Below, in pieces: positions 1-9,297 of a stretch of DNA of 64,000 bases. This DNA comes from Variovorax boronicumulans (GTDB lineage: Bacteria > Pseudomonadota > Gammaproteobacteria > Burkholderiales > Burkholderiaceae_C): positions 372,001-436,000 of the forward strand of contig NZ_JAUSSG010000007.1 in assembly GCF_030812215.1 (NCBI RefSeq), given 5' to 3'. The notes under the pieces were generated by a model, which was not told the DNA's origin, did not search any database, and saw only the letters and a list, made by a program, of their open reading frames with translations. The first letter of the stretch is position 1. Each line of letters opens with the position of its first letter. The position numbers were made by a program, and so were the translations under genes.

Positions 1-302
1 GCCTTGGAGGCCCAGGGCGACACGGTGCCCAGGCGCGGCGTGACGACCACCGAGGTGCCCGCCTTGGCCGGCGCCTCGAAGGGCTCACCGTAGGTCAGCA
101 GCGCGGCGAAGCGGTCATGGTCGGTGGGGCTCAGGGCCGCGTCGGTGACGACCAGATGGACAAAACGGGCCGAGATGCCCTCGATGCGCGGCTCGATGGC
201 CTGCAGCTTCGGCAGCAGTTGCCGCGCACGGAAATCGCTGAGTGCGCTGCCGCCCTCGAACAGGGTTACGACGGGAAGGGCTTGAGGTGCGGGCTGCGTC
301 AC
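1..302 (-). CDS. purL: Phosphoribosylformylglycinamidine synthase, N-terminal part (runs off left edge)
   Basis: This is the amino-terminal ~100 residues of the large FGAM synthase, which converts FGAR to FGAM with glutamine in purine synthesis. The reverse strand reads VTQPAPQALPVVTLFEGGSA, then blocks SALSDFR, ARFVHL and TPRLGTVSPWASKA, which line up with the PurL N-terminus (E. coli SPALSAFR, EYVHF, TPRPGTISPWSSKA). The start chosen is GTG at 302-300: the frame stays open further upstream but offers no ATG, and the nearby ATG in another frame soon meets a stop. The catalytic and glutaminase domains lie outside the window. It is transcribed away from map, with about 200 bases between them. 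Confidence 0.85.
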   Translation of the reverse strand, partial: MTQPAPQALPVVTLFEGGSALSDFRARQLLPKLQAIEPRIEGISARFVHLVVTDAALSPTDHDRFAALLTYGEPFEAPAKAGTSVVVTPRLGTVSPWASK

Positions 303-401
303 GGTCGATGTGGGGCCTCGGGGGCCGCGTTGGGAATCAAGGATCTGGGCGAATGGCCGCTGACTGGGGTCATCCGCGTTAACCCAGGATTTTAGGCCAA
401 T

Positions 402-472
402 GCCGGGCCGCCCCAAGCGAGCCGCCCCCCTCGGGGACAGCGGGAACACGAAGTGTCCCGCGTTGGGGGCAG
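402..472 (-). repeat. Intergenic inverted-terminus repeat element, copy 1
   Basis: A GC-rich element sits between purL and map. Its ends are GCCCCC (424-429) and GGGGGC (465-470), and its centre, read on the minus strand, contains CACTTCGTGT followed by CCCGCTG. The same plan (GCCCCCA, CACTTCGTGT, CGCTG, GGGGGC) recurs in the other orientation near 39027-39077. This resembles the short palindromic intergenic repeats scattered through Comamonadaceae chromosomes. Function is unknown: transcription attenuation between divergent genes or a REP-like role are both possible. Confidence 0.6.
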
Positions 473-501
473 GCTCATTTTGCGATGGGATAATTCGGGG
501 C

Positions 502-1326
502 ATGAGCATTACCTACAAAGACGCTGCAGGCATCGAAGCCATGCGCGTCGCCTGCCGCCTTGCCTCCGAGGTGCTGGACTACCTCACGCCCCTCATCAAG
601 CCCGGCATCACGACCAACGATGTGGACCGGCTCGCCGCCGAGTACATGGTCAAGCAGGGCACCACCTCGGCCACGGTGGGCTACATGGGTGCCAGCAGCG
701 TCCCGTTCCCAAAGTCGCTGTGCACCTCGGTGAACCACGTGGTATGCCACGGCATCCCGAACGACAAGCCCCTGAAGAAGGGCGACATCATGAATGTCGA
801 CGTCACTGTCATCAAGGACGGCTGGTTCGGCGACAACAGCCGCATGTACGTGATCGGCGACGCCTCCATCGCCGCCAAGCGCCTGTGCAGCATCACCTTC
901 GAAGCCATGTGGCACGGCATCCTGCAGGTGCGCCCCGGCGCGCACCTGGGCGACGTGGGCCATGCAATCCAGAAGTTCGCCGAAGGCCAGGGCTTCTCGG
1001 TGGTGCGCGAGTTCTGCGGGCACGGCGTGGGCCAGCGCTTCCACGAAGAACCCCAGGTGCTGCACTACGGCCGCCCGGGCACCATGGAAGAACTCAAGCC
1101 CGGCATGATCTTCACCATCGAGCCGATGATCAACGCCGGCAAGCGCGACGTGAAGGAAGACTTCAAGGGCGGCCAGTACGACGGCTGGACCATCGTCACC
1201 CGCGACCATTCGCTGTCGGCCCAGTGGGAGCACACGGTGCTGGTCACCGAGACCGGCTACGAAGTGCTGACCCTGTCGGAAGGCAGCCCGCCGCTGCCCT
1301 CCTTCGTCACCTCGACCAAAACCTGA
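502..1326 (+). CDS. map: Methionine aminopeptidase, type I
   Basis: Cytosolic metalloprotease of 274 aa that removes the initiator Met from nascent proteins. All five dinuclear-metal ligands of the family can be placed: D100 in MNVDVTV, D111 in FGDNS, H174 in CGHGVG, E207 in FTIEPM and E243 in QWEHTV. Compared with E. coli MetAP there is a short insertion (RDVKEDFKGGQYDGW) before the last ligand. The start is the ATG at 502 (MSITYKDAAG); the frame is open further upstream but that part reads through the intergenic repeat and is not protein-like. glnD follows 22 bases later on the same strand, the map-glnD neighbourhood also seen in enterobacteria. Confidence 0.95.
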   Translation: MSITYKDAAGIEAMRVACRLASEVLDYLTPLIKPGITTNDVDRLAAEYMVKQGTTSATVGYMGASSVPFPKSLCTSVNHVVCHGIPNDKPLKKGDIMNVDVTVIKDGWFGDNSRMYVIGDASIAAKRLCSITFEAMWHGILQVRPGAHLGDVGHAIQKFAEGQGFSVVREFCGHGVGQRFHEEPQVLHYGRPGTMEELKPGMIFTIEPMINAGKRDVKEDFKGGQYDGWTIVTRDHSLSAQWEHTVLVTETGYEVLTLSEGSPPLPSFVTSTKT

Positions 1327-1348
1327 CGCGCCAGAGCGCGCCCCCGCC

Positions 1349-3955
1349 TTGATCGAAGCAGCCAAGATCGACGTGGCGACGCTGCGCGAAGCCTATCGCG
1401 CGAAGAAGCTCGCCCTCTTCGACACCCTGCGCTTTGCGCGCGCCCCCACGCGCAGCGTGCACACGGTGCTGCGCCAGCTCTCGGCGCTGGCCGACCAGAC
1501 GCTCTGCACCCTCTGGCGGGAAGCCGATTTCGGCGACTCGCTCACGCTGGCGGCCGTCGGCGGTTTCGGCCGCGGCGAGCTGTTTCCGTATTCCGACGTC
1601 GATGTGCTCCTTCTGCTGCCGCCGGAGGGCGATGCCGCCGCGATCGACCCGGCCCGCATCGAGGCTTTCATCGGCCATTGCTGGGACGCCGGGCTCGAAA
1701 TCGGCTCCAGCGTGCGCACCGTCGACGAATGCCTGGCCGAGGCCGAGAAGGACGTCACCGTCCAGACCTCGCTGCTCGAGGCTCGGCTGATCGCGGGCAA
1801 CAAGAAGCTCTTCGTCGCCTTTCGCCGCCGTTTCACGCGTGCCATCGACCCGCAGGCCTTCTTCGTGGCCAAGTCGCAGGAAATGCGGCACCGCCATCAG
1901 AAATTCGACAACACGCCCTACGCGCTCGAGCCCAACTGCAAGGAATCGCCGGGCGGCCTGCGCGATCTGCAGACCATTCTCTGGATGACCAAGGCGGCCG
2001 GCTACGGCAGCCGCTGGGACGACCTGGCCAAGAACGGCCTGGCCACCTCCTTCGAGGCGCAGCAGATCAAGCGCAACGAGGCGCTGCTCTCGCTCATTCG
2101 CGCCCGCCTGCACGTGATCGCCAACCGGCGCGAAGACCGCCTGGTGTTCGACCTGCAGACCGCCGTGGCCGCGAGCTTCGGCTACGAAAGCGAATCGCAG
2201 CGCAAGTCCAGCGAGGCGCTGATGCGGCGCTACTACTGGGCGGCCAAGGCCGTGTCGCAGCTCAACCAGATCCTGCTGCTCAACATTTCCGAGCGCCTGC
2301 AGCCGAGCGACGAGCAGCACACGCCGATCAACGAGCGCTTCTACGAGCGCGCCGGCCTGATCGAGATCGCGAGCGACGATCTCTACGAGCGCGAGCCGCA
2401 TGCGGTGCTCGAGACCTTCCTGCTCTATCAGAAGACCATCGGCGTGAAGGGCCTGTCGGCGCGCACGCTGCGCGCGCTCTACAACGCGCGCCACGTGATG
2501 GACAGCAAGTTCCGCAACGACCCGGTCAACCACGAGACCTTCATGCGGATCCTGCTGCAGCCCTACGGCATCACGCATGCCTTCAGGCTGATGAACCAGA
2601 CCTCGGTGCTGGGGCGGTACCTGCGCGTGTTCCGCAGCATCGTGGGGCAGATGCAGCACGACCTGTTCCACGTGTACACGGTGGACCAGCACATCCTGAT
2701 GGTGCTGCGCAACGTGCGGCGCTTCTTCATTGCCGAGCATGCGCACGAGTACCCGTTCTGCTCGCAGCTCGCGGCTGGCTGGGACAAGCCCTGGATCCTG
2801 TACGTGGCCGCCCTCTTCCACGACATCGCCAAGGGCCGCGGCGGCGACCATTCCACGCTCGGCGCGCGCGACGTGCAGCGCTTCTGCAAGCAGCACGGCA
2901 TCGCACGCGAAGACGCGAAGCTCATCGAATTCCTCGTGGCCGAGCACCTGGTGATGAGCCAGGTCGCGCAAAAGCAGGACCTGAGCGACCCCGAGGTGAT
3001 CGGCACCTTTGCCAAGCGTGTGGGCAACGAGCGCTACCTCACGGCGCTTTACCTGCTGACCATCGCCGACATTCGCGGCACCTCGCCGCGCGTGTGGAAT
3101 GCGTGGAAGGGCAAGCTGCTCGAAGACCTGTACCGCTATACGCTGCGCGCCCTGGGCGGGCGCATGCCCGACCCGGACGCCGAAGTCGAATCGCGCAAGC
3201 GCGAGGCGCTGGTGCAGCTGGCCCTGCACGCCCAGCGCTTCGAGGCGCACAAGGCGCTGTGGGACACGCTGGACGTCGGCTACTTCATGCGCCACGACGC
3301 CACCGAAATCGCCTGGCATGCCAAGCAGCTCTCCCGCTTCGTGCCGCCGCCGAACGTGCCGGTCGACCCGAAGGCGCCGCCCATCGTGCGCGCGCACCTG
3401 TCGCCGGTGGGCGAAGGCCTGCAGGTGGTGGTCTACACGCCCGACCAGCCCGACCTGTTTGCGCGCATCTGCGGCTACTTCGACCAGTCGTCGTTCAGCA
3501 TCCTGGATGCCAAGGTGCACACCACGAGCAACGGCTATGCGCTCGACACCTTCCAGGTCGTGACCACCTTCCTGCCCGACCACTACCGCGACCTCATCAG
3601 CATGGTCGAGTCGGGCCTCGCGCAAACGCTCACCGAAGCCGGCGCCCTGCCCCCGCCGAGCATGGGCCGGGTGTCCCGTCGGGTGCGGAGTTTTCCGATC
3701 AAGCCGCGCATCAGCCTCTTGCCCGACGACAAGGCGCAGCGCTGGCTGCTCAACATCTCGGCCAGCGACCGCGCGGGTCTTCTGTATTCGGTGGCACGGG
3801 TGCTCGCGCGCCATCACCTCAATCTGCAGCTCGCCAAGGTCACGACCCTGGGCGAGCGCGTGGAAGACACCTTCCTGATCAGCGGCCCCGAGCTCCAGGG
3901 CCAGAAGACGCAGCTCGCCATCGAGACCGAGCTGATGGAAGCGCTGGCCTCCTGA
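1349..3955 (+). CDS. glnD: Bifunctional [protein-PII] uridylyltransferase / uridylyl-removing enzyme
   Basis: Nitrogen-status sensor of 868 aa that uridylylates PII proteins when glutamine is low and removes UMP when it is high. Domain order is complete. A nucleotidyltransferase domain shows GGFGRGELFPYSDVD at about residues 71-85. An HD hydrolase domain contains FHDIAKGRGGDHS near residue 490. Two C-terminal ACT domains start near residues 693 (TPDQPDLFARICGYF) and 800 (SASDRAGLLYSVA) and bind glutamine. The start appears to be TTG at 1349 (MIEAAKID), 22 bases after map. Length is typical of the family. Confidence 0.95.
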   Translation: MIEAAKIDVATLREAYRAKKLALFDTLRFARAPTRSVHTVLRQLSALADQTLCTLWREADFGDSLTLAAVGGFGRGELFPYSDVDVLLLLPPEGDAAAIDPARIEAFIGHCWDAGLEIGSSVRTVDECLAEAEKDVTVQTSLLEARLIAGNKKLFVAFRRRFTRAIDPQAFFVAKSQEMRHRHQKFDNTPYALEPNCKESPGGLRDLQTILWMTKAAGYGSRWDDLAKNGLATSFEAQQIKRNEALLSLIRARLHVIANRREDRLVFDLQTAVAASFGYESESQRKSSEALMRRYYWAAKAVSQLNQILLLNISERLQPSDEQHTPINERFYERAGLIEIASDDLYEREPHAVLETFLLYQKTIGVKGLSARTLRALYNARHVMDSKFRNDPVNHETFMRILLQPYGITHAFRLMNQTSVLGRYLRVFRSIVGQMQHDLFHVYTVDQHILMVLRNVRRFFIAEHAHEYPFCSQLAAGWDKPWILYVAALFHDIAKGRGGDHSTLGARDVQRFCKQHGIAREDAKLIEFLVAEHLVMSQVAQKQDLSDPEVIGTFAKRVGNERYLTALYLLTIADIRGTSPRVWNAWKGKLLEDLYRYTLRALGGRMPDPDAEVESRKREALVQLALHAQRFEAHKALWDTLDVGYFMRHDATEIAWHAKQLSRFVPPPNVPVDPKAPPIVRAHLSPVGEGLQVVVYTPDQPDLFARICGYFDQSSFSILDAKVHTTSNGYALDTFQVVTTFLPDHYRDLISMVESGLAQTLTEAGALPPPSMGRVSRRVRSFPIKPRISLLPDDKAQRWLLNISASDRAGLLYSVARVLARHHLNLQLAKVTTLGERVEDTFLISGPELQGQKTQLAIETELMEALAS

Positions 3956-3964
3956 TCTGCCGCA

Positions 3965-4303
3965 TCAGCCGCAGTACGCGCCGACGATCCGGCCGGTGGG
4001 CTCGACCTGCAGGTTGAGCCGCGCGGGGTCTTGCGCCGGGCTCGCCGTTTCCGTCGCCGGCACCGTGCGGCCGGTCTTGGCGCCCGCACGCTGCATCATT
4101 TCCTGCAGCAGGGCCTGCGTCGCCTGCAAGCCGAGTCCGAAGCGAACGGCCGCGGCCTGGCAGGTTTCGGGCGGCGGTGCGAAGCTGGGCGGCTCGGGCA
4201 CCTCGGAGGTGAGCGGCCGGTCCTTGGGAGGGGCCGCGCAGCCCGCCAGCAGCAGGACCATCGCAGACAGGCACAACCAGCTTCGACCATTCTTCATGCG
4301 CAT
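3965..4303 (-). CDS. Lipoprotein with peptidase-inhibitor I78-like domain
   Basis: Predicted 112-aa lipoprotein. The signal peptide ends in the lipobox LLAGC, so the mature protein should be anchored by Cys near residue 22. After a Pro-rich linker, the C-terminal half resembles the I78 serine-protease inhibitor family: it begins CQAAAVRFGLG and ends with RLNLQVEPTGRIVGAYCG, the family's usual closing pattern of a short strand, a G-R-I turn and a final Cys. Family membership is inferred from pattern, not from a search. The first ATG (4303) is preferred because AAGGAG lies 9 bases upstream. The stop is 9 bases from the convergent glnD stop, with no room for a separate terminator. Confidence 0.7.
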   Translation of the reverse strand: MRMKNGRSWLCLSAMVLLLAGCAAPPKDRPLTSEVPEPPSFAPPPETCQAAAVRFGLGLQATQALLQEMMQRAGAKTGRTVPATETASPAQDPARLNLQVEPTGRIVGAYCG

Positions 4304-4480
4304 ACTTTTTTGCTCCTTGAAACGGGTGGAAGCTTATTCGCCAAAAACGACACGACGCGCACAGGTTAAGCCAGCGGTACACAAAGCATCAACTAATTCA
4401 CGATGGGTATCGGTGCTGCCTTTTCGATGGCGTATCCTGAAACCGATGCATGCAGCAAAGGCCCCCTGGGCACCCCCTTC

Positions 4481-5164
4481 ATGACACAGCAACCCCACAC
4501 GGTTTTCCTCGTCGACGTCGACAACACCCTGCTCGACAACGACGGCGTCGTCGGCGACCTGCGCGCCCACCTCGAACAGGCCTTCGGCGCCGAGAGCGCC
4601 AGCCGCTACTGGACTGCCTTCGAGGCGCTGCGCAGCGAACTCGGCTACGTCGACTACCTCGGCGCACTGCAACGCTACCGGGCCGAGGAAAGCAAGCGCG
4701 GCATGAGCGATTCGCGGCTGCTGCTGATGTCGAGCTTTCTCATCGACTATCCCTTTGCCGATCGCCTCTACCCCGGCGCGCTCGATGCGCTGAAGCACCT
4801 GCGCCGCTACGGCCCGACGGTGATCCTGTCCGACGGCGACGTGGTGTTCCAGCCGCGCAAGGTGCAGCGCTCGGGCCTGTGGGACGCCGTCGAAGGCCGC
4901 GTGCTGATCTATGTGCACAAGGAGCAGATGCTCGACACCATCGAGGAGTGCCACCCCGCTGCGCACTACGTGATGGTCGACGACAAGCTGCGCCTGCTCT
5001 CCGCCATGAAGGCGATCTGGGGGCCGCGGCTCACCACCGTCTTCGTGCGGCAAGGCCACTACGCGCTCGATGCGCAGGCCATTGCCGCCTATGCGCCCGC
5101 CGACATCACCATCGAACGCATCGGCGACCTCATTCAAATCGACGACTGGGCACCCAAGAAATGA
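4481..5164 (+). CDS. HAD-superfamily hydrolase
   Basis: Cytosolic phosphatase-like protein of 227 aa. HAD motif I is FLVDVDNTLLDND at the N-terminus with the nucleophilic Asp, motif II is ILSDGD, a Lys appears in the middle region (RKVQRSG or HKEQM), and the acidic motif IV is MVDDKLRLL. The inserted alpha-helical cap after motif I suits a small phosphorylated substrate. The start at 4481 (MTQQPHTVF) places motif I correctly; an in-frame ATG at 4403 would add 26 residues that are not protein-like. It ends in ATGA shared with pgm, so it is translationally coupled to phosphoglucomutase and may act on a sugar phosphate. The substrate is not identifiable. Confidence 0.85.
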   Translation: MTQQPHTVFLVDVDNTLLDNDGVVGDLRAHLEQAFGAESASRYWTAFEALRSELGYVDYLGALQRYRAEESKRGMSDSRLLLMSSFLIDYPFADRLYPGALDALKHLRRYGPTVILSDGDVVFQPRKVQRSGLWDAVEGRVLIYVHKEQMLDTIEECHPAAHYVMVDDKLRLLSAMKAIWGPRLTTVFVRQGHYALDAQAIAAYAPADITIERIGDLIQIDDWAPKK

Positions 5165-6813
5165 GTCAAAAAACCAATCCCCTCGCGGGCCAACCCGCAC
5201 CTCTCGACCTGCTGGTGAATGTGCCGCGCCTGATCTCGGCGTACTACACGGGCCGGCCCGATCCATCGGTGCCCGCGCAGCGCGTGGCCTTCGGCACCTC
5301 GGGCCATCGCGGCTCGTCGTTCGACGATGCGTTCAACGAATGGCATGTGCTCGCGATCAGCCAGGCGATCTGCGACTACCGCAAGCAGAAAGGCATCGAC
5401 GGCCCGCTGTTCCTGGGCATCGACACGCACGCCCTTTCCACGCCGGCCTTCAGCAGCGCGGTCGAAGTGCTGGCCGCCAACGGCGTCGAACTGATGCTGT
5501 CGAAGGACGACGAGTACACGCCGACGCCGGCCGTGTCCCATGCGATCCTGGTCTACAACCGCGGGCGCACGACGGGACTGGCCGACGGCATCGTCATCAC
5601 GCCCTCGCACAACCCGCCGGAGAGCGGCGGCTTCAAGTACAACCCGCCGAACGGCGGCCCCGCCGGCACCGACATCACCTCGGCCGTCGAAGCCGCCGCC
5701 AACAAGATGCTGGCGAACGGGCTCGAAGGCGTGAAGCGCATGCCGCTCGCGCAGGCCTTGAAGGCCTCCACCACGCACCGGCACGACTACCTGAACACCT
5801 ACGTCGAAGACCTCGCGCAGGTGCTCGACATGGACGCGATCCGCGACGTGCAGATCGACCTGGGCGTCGACCCGCTCGGCGGCGCCGGCGTGCACTACTG
5901 GCCGGCCATCGCCGAGCGCTACAAGCTCAAGCGCCTCACCGTGCTGAACCAGGAGGTCGACCCGACCTTCCGCTTCATGTCACTCGACTGGGACGGCCGC
6001 ATCCGCATGGACCCGTCCTCGCCCGATGCGATGCACAAGCTGATCGCGCTGAAGGACCGCTTCGGCATCGCCTTCGCTTGCGACACCGACCACGACCGCC
6101 ATGGCGTGGTCACGCGCAGCGCGGGCCTGATGCAGCCGAACAGCTACCTCGCGGTGATGATCGACTACCTCTACACGCACCGCCCCCATTGGCCGGCGGG
6201 CGCGGCCGTCGGCAAGACGGTGGTGAGCAGCCAGATGATCGACCGCGTCACCACCCGGCTCGGGCGCAAGCTCTACGAAGTGCCGGTGGGCTTCAAGTGG
6301 TTCGTCGATGGGCTGGTGGAAGGATCGCTCGGCTTCGGCGGCGAGGAAAGCGCGGGCGCGACCTTCCTGCGCCACGACGGCTCGGCGTGGACCACGGACA
6401 AGGACGGCATGGTGCCCGCCCTGCTCTCGGCCGAGATCGCCGCGCGCACCGGGCGCGAGCCAGGCGAGCGCTATGCGGAGCTGACGCGGGCGCTGGGGCA
6501 GCCGGTGTCCGACCGTGTGGATGCGGCGGCGACGGTCGAGCAGAAGAAGAAGCTGTCGAACCTCTCGCCGCAGCAGGTGAGCTCGACCGAACTCGCGGGC
6601 GACAGGATCGAGGCCGTGCTGAGCCATGCGCCCGGCAACGGCGCGGCCATCGGCGGCGTGAAGGTCGTCACCGCCAACGGCTGGTTCGCCGCGCGGCCCT
6701 CGGGCACGGAGAACATCTACAAGGTCTACGGCGAGAGCTTCAAAGGTGCGGAGCACCTCGCGCGCATCCTCGAAGAGGCGCAGCAGCTGGTGGACAAGGC
6801 GCTGTCGAGCTGA
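5161..6813 (+). CDS. pgm: Phosphoglucomutase (alpha-D-glucose-phosphate specific)
   Basis: Interconverts glucose-1-phosphate and glucose-6-phosphate, linking glycolysis to glycogen and surface-polysaccharide precursors. It is 550 aa, close to E. coli Pgm. The phosphoserine loop is ITPSHNPPESGG (Ser about 149), the metal loop DTDHDRHG lies near residue 308, the sugar-binding loop is GEESAG, and the C-terminal phosphate-binding loop is RPSGTEN. N-terminal AFGTSGHRG is the usual substrate-binding signature. ATG 5161 overlaps the HAD stop by 4 bases. Confidence 0.95.
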   Translation: MSQKTNPLAGQPAPLDLLVNVPRLISAYYTGRPDPSVPAQRVAFGTSGHRGSSFDDAFNEWHVLAISQAICDYRKQKGIDGPLFLGIDTHALSTPAFSSAVEVLAANGVELMLSKDDEYTPTPAVSHAILVYNRGRTTGLADGIVITPSHNPPESGGFKYNPPNGGPAGTDITSAVEAAANKMLANGLEGVKRMPLAQALKASTTHRHDYLNTYVEDLAQVLDMDAIRDVQIDLGVDPLGGAGVHYWPAIAERYKLKRLTVLNQEVDPTFRFMSLDWDGRIRMDPSSPDAMHKLIALKDRFGIAFACDTDHDRHGVVTRSAGLMQPNSYLAVMIDYLYTHRPHWPAGAAVGKTVVSSQMIDRVTTRLGRKLYEVPVGFKWFVDGLVEGSLGFGGEESAGATFLRHDGSAWTTDKDGMVPALLSAEIAARTGREPGERYAELTRALGQPVSDRVDAAATVEQKKKLSNLSPQQVSSTELAGDRIEAVLSHAPGNGAAIGGVKVVTANGWFAARPSGTENIYKVYGESFKGAEHLARILEEAQQLVDKALSS

Positions 6814-6828
6814 AAAAAAGTAGCCGCC

Positions 6829-7227
6829 ATGGAAGCGCACGCGCTGCGATTGAATCCGGGCGATGACCTGCGCGCCGCGCTCGATGCGGCGCTCAAGCAG
6901 CATGGCGCCGAAGCGGCCTTCGTGGTGTCCGGCATCGGCAGCCTCCGAGGCGCGCGCATCAGGTATGCCGGCGCGGAAAGCGCGGCAGTGCTCGAAGGCG
7001 ATCTAGAAATCCTCACGCTGTCCGGCACGCTCTCGCCGGATGGATCTCACCTGCACGTCAGCGTGTCGGATGCAGCGGGCCAGGTGCGCGGCGGTCATGC
7101 CGCGCCAGGCTGTACCGTGCGCACCACCGCCGAAATCCTGATCGCGTGGCTGCCCGAATGGCGCTTCGCCCGCGAGTTCGATCCGGCAACCGGCTATCCC
7201 GAACTGGTGCCGCGACCGAAGCCCTGA
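6829..7227 (+). CDS. PPC (DUF296) domain protein
   Basis: Small 132-aa protein consisting of a single PPC/DUF296 domain, the trimeric fold found alone in bacteria and fused to AT-hooks in plant DNA-binding proteins. Diagnostic segments are FVVSGIGSLRGARIRYAG, LSGTLSPDGSHLHVS and GGHAAPGCTVRTTAEI, in which the conserved His and Cys residues probably sit at a metal or ligand site. No DNA-binding hook is present, so a direct role on DNA is not supported here. It lies 15 bases after pgm and converges on aapM, with only 13 bases between the stops. Confidence 0.8.
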   Translation: MEAHALRLNPGDDLRAALDAALKQHGAEAAFVVSGIGSLRGARIRYAGAESAAVLEGDLEILTLSGTLSPDGSHLHVSVSDAAGQVRGGHAAPGCTVRTTAEILIAWLPEWRFAREFDPATGYPELVPRPKP

Positions 7228-7240
7228 AGTCTTGCGGCTT

Positions 7241-8299
7241 TCAGGTCGGCGCGCTCGCGAGCCTGCGCTCCAGCCACACGCTGTAGCGCGAGAGCCCGAA
7301 GCACAGCACCCAGTACACGGCGGCGATGAAAAGATAGCCCTCGAGGTAGAACGGCCGCCAGACCGGATCGCCGCCGAGCGCGAGGCCCAGCGCGCCGGTC
7401 AGCTCGAAGAGGCCCACGACGGTGACGAGCGAGGTGTCCTTCAGCGTACCGACCACGCTGTTCGTGAGCGCGGGGACCACGAGGCGCAGGGCCTGCGGCA
7501 GCACGATGTCGCGCTGCACCGGCCAGCGTCCGAAGCCCAGCGCCATCGCCACCTCGGTCTGCCCGCGTGGCACGGCCTGCAGGCCGCCGCGGATGATCTC
7601 GGCCAGATAGGCCGCGACGAACAGCGTGAGGCCCGCGAGCACGCGCACCAGCACATCGGGCTGCCAGCCCGCCGGCCAAAGCAGCGGCAACAGGAACGAA
7701 GCCATGAACAGCACCGAGATCAGCGGCACGCCGCGTACCAGCTCGATGTAGCTCGCGCTCAGCGTACGGACCACCGGCCAGCCCGAACGCCGGCCCAGTG
7801 CGAGCAGCAACGCGAGCGGAAAGGCCAGCGCCAGTCCAACGACCGCAAGCCCGATGGTGAGCGGCAGACCGCCCCAGCGGCTGGTCGGCACATGACCGAG
7901 GCCCATGGCACCGCCGCGCATCAGCAGCACGAACAGGAGCAGCGCGACGACCCACAGCGGCACCAGCCACCAGCGCCAGCTGCGTGGCCAGGCGCTCAGC
8001 ATGGTGACGGCGGACAGCAGGATCACCGCGATGGCCGGTCGCCATTGCTCTTCATACGGAAAGCGGCCGAACAGCATCGGCCGCCACTTCTCGGCCACCA
8101 CGCCCCAGCACGCGCCGTGCTGCACCGCGCGGCAGGCGTCGGCATCGGCACGGAACACCGCGTGCACCACGGCCCAGTCGACGATGTGAAAACCGATCCA
8201 TGCGAGCAGCGCGATCAGCACCACCGTCGCCAACGCGCGCGGCGGCGAACCCCAGAGTTCGCGGCGCCACGCGATCGGGCCTTGCGCAACATTCCTCAT
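7241..8299 (-). CDS. aapM: General L-amino-acid ABC transporter, permease AapM-type
   Basis: Inner-membrane permease of 352 aa, second of two permeases of a polar amino-acid importer. The cytoplasmic EAA-type loop reads EVAMALGFGRWPVQRDIVLP, and the His/Glu/Gln-TM signature region includes SYIELVRGVPLISVLF. A long N-terminal stretch with several membrane segments before the conserved permease core is typical of the Aap/Bzt family and not of short HisM-type permeases. The start at 8299 overlaps the aapQ stop as ATGA. No ATP-binding gene follows: the next gene is on the opposite strand. Confidence 0.9.
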   Translation of the reverse strand: MRNVAQGPIAWRRELWGSPPRALATVVLIALLAWIGFHIVDWAVVHAVFRADADACRAVQHGACWGVVAEKWRPMLFGRFPYEEQWRPAIAVILLSAVTMLSAWPRSWRWWLVPLWVVALLLFVLLMRGGAMGLGHVPTSRWGGLPLTIGLAVVGLALAFPLALLLALGRRSGWPVVRTLSASYIELVRGVPLISVLFMASFLLPLLWPAGWQPDVLVRVLAGLTLFVAAYLAEIIRGGLQAVPRGQTEVAMALGFGRWPVQRDIVLPQALRLVVPALTNSVVGTLKDTSLVTVVGLFELTGALGLALGGDPVWRPFYLEGYLFIAAVYWVLCFGLSRYSVWLERRLASAPT

Positions 8300-9297
8300 C
8301 GCCAGCCTCGCAGCGCGACGCGCGCGTTGTAGCGGTTCATGCCGAAGGAAATCACGAGCGACAGCAGCAGGTACACCGCCATGATGATCGCGATGCACTC
8401 GAAGGCCCTGCCATTCGAGCCGATGGTGGTGTTGGCGACCGACACCAGCTCCGGATAGCCCACGGCCACCGCGAGCGACGAATTCTTGACGAGGCTGAGC
8501 AACTGGTTGGTGAGCGAAGGCACGATCACTCGCAGCGCCTGCGGCAGGATCACGATGCGCAGTTGCTGCACCGACGACAGGCCCAGCGCCTGTCCCGCCA
8601 GCACCTGCCCCTGCGAGACCGACAGGATGCCGGCGCGCACGATCTCGGCGACGAACGCGGCCGAGTAGAACGACAGGCCGGCGACGATGGTCACGTACTC
8701 GGGGCTCAGCGCCGCACCGCCGCTCACGCCGAAATCGCCGCGCTCGGGCCACTCGAAATGCGTCGGCCACCAACCGCCCTTGCCCGCCACGGGCCACGGC
8801 ACGCTGAGCCCGCCCTTGCTGAGCCACACGCCTGGGAGCAACCGCACCGGTTCGGTCGGGTCGGGCAGCAGGTTCGCCATCGCGAAGGCCAGCATCAGCA
8901 GTTGCACGAGCAATGGCACGTTGCGCAGCAGCTCGACATACGCGGTGCAGATGCCCCGCAACAGCACATGCGGCGCAAGCCGGCCGATGCCGATCAAGGT
9001 ACCGAGAACGACAGAGAAAATCGCCGCGGGCACCGCCGCCCGCACCGTATTGATCAGGCCCGCGAGAAAGGCGCGCCAGAACGGCTGGCTGGCGTCGAAG
9101 TCGAGCCAGCCCTCGCTGATCGAGAAGCCCGCGGGCTCGGTGAGGAAGTCGAAGCCGGAGCGCACGCCGCGTGCGCGTAGCACCTCGAGCGCATGGTGCA
9201 CCACCCAGAAGGCGCCGGCCACGACGGCCAGCACCAGCAGCGCCTGGACGATCCAGGCCAGCCAGGCGCCGCGGCGGGAGGCGCCCTCCCGGCTCAT
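8296..9297 (-). CDS. aapQ: General L-amino-acid ABC transporter, permease AapQ-type
   Basis: Inner-membrane permease of 333 aa that should pair with AapM to form the channel for broad-range amino-acid uptake. The EAA-type loop is GQALGLSSVQQLRIVILP and the core signature is CTAYVELLRNVPLLVQLL. A hydrophobic N-terminal segment (WIVQALLVLAVVAGAFWVV) is followed by a periplasmic loop and then the permease core. The start MSREGASRRG at 9297 overlaps the aapJ stop as ATGA; upstream codons in this frame belong to aapJ. Confidence 0.9.
   Translation of the reverse strand: MSREGASRRGAWLAWIVQALLVLAVVAGAFWVVHHALEVLRARGVRSGFDFLTEPAGFSISEGWLDFDASQPFWRAFLAGLINTVRAAVPAAIFSVVLGTLIGIGRLAPHVLLRGICTAYVELLRNVPLLVQLLMLAFAMANLLPDPTEPVRLLPGVWLSKGGLSVPWPVAGKGGWWPTHFEWPERGDFGVSGGAALSPEYVTIVAGLSFYSAAFVAEIVRAGILSVSQGQVLAGQALGLSSVQQLRIVILPQALRVIVPSLTNQLLSLVKNSSLAVAVGYPELVSVANTTIGSNGRAFECIAIIMAVYLLLSLVISFGMNRYNARVALRGWR

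Noticed and set aside
400..501. N-terminal extension of map in the same frame
   Set aside because: It translates the intergenic repeat; MetAP homology begins exactly at ATG 502.
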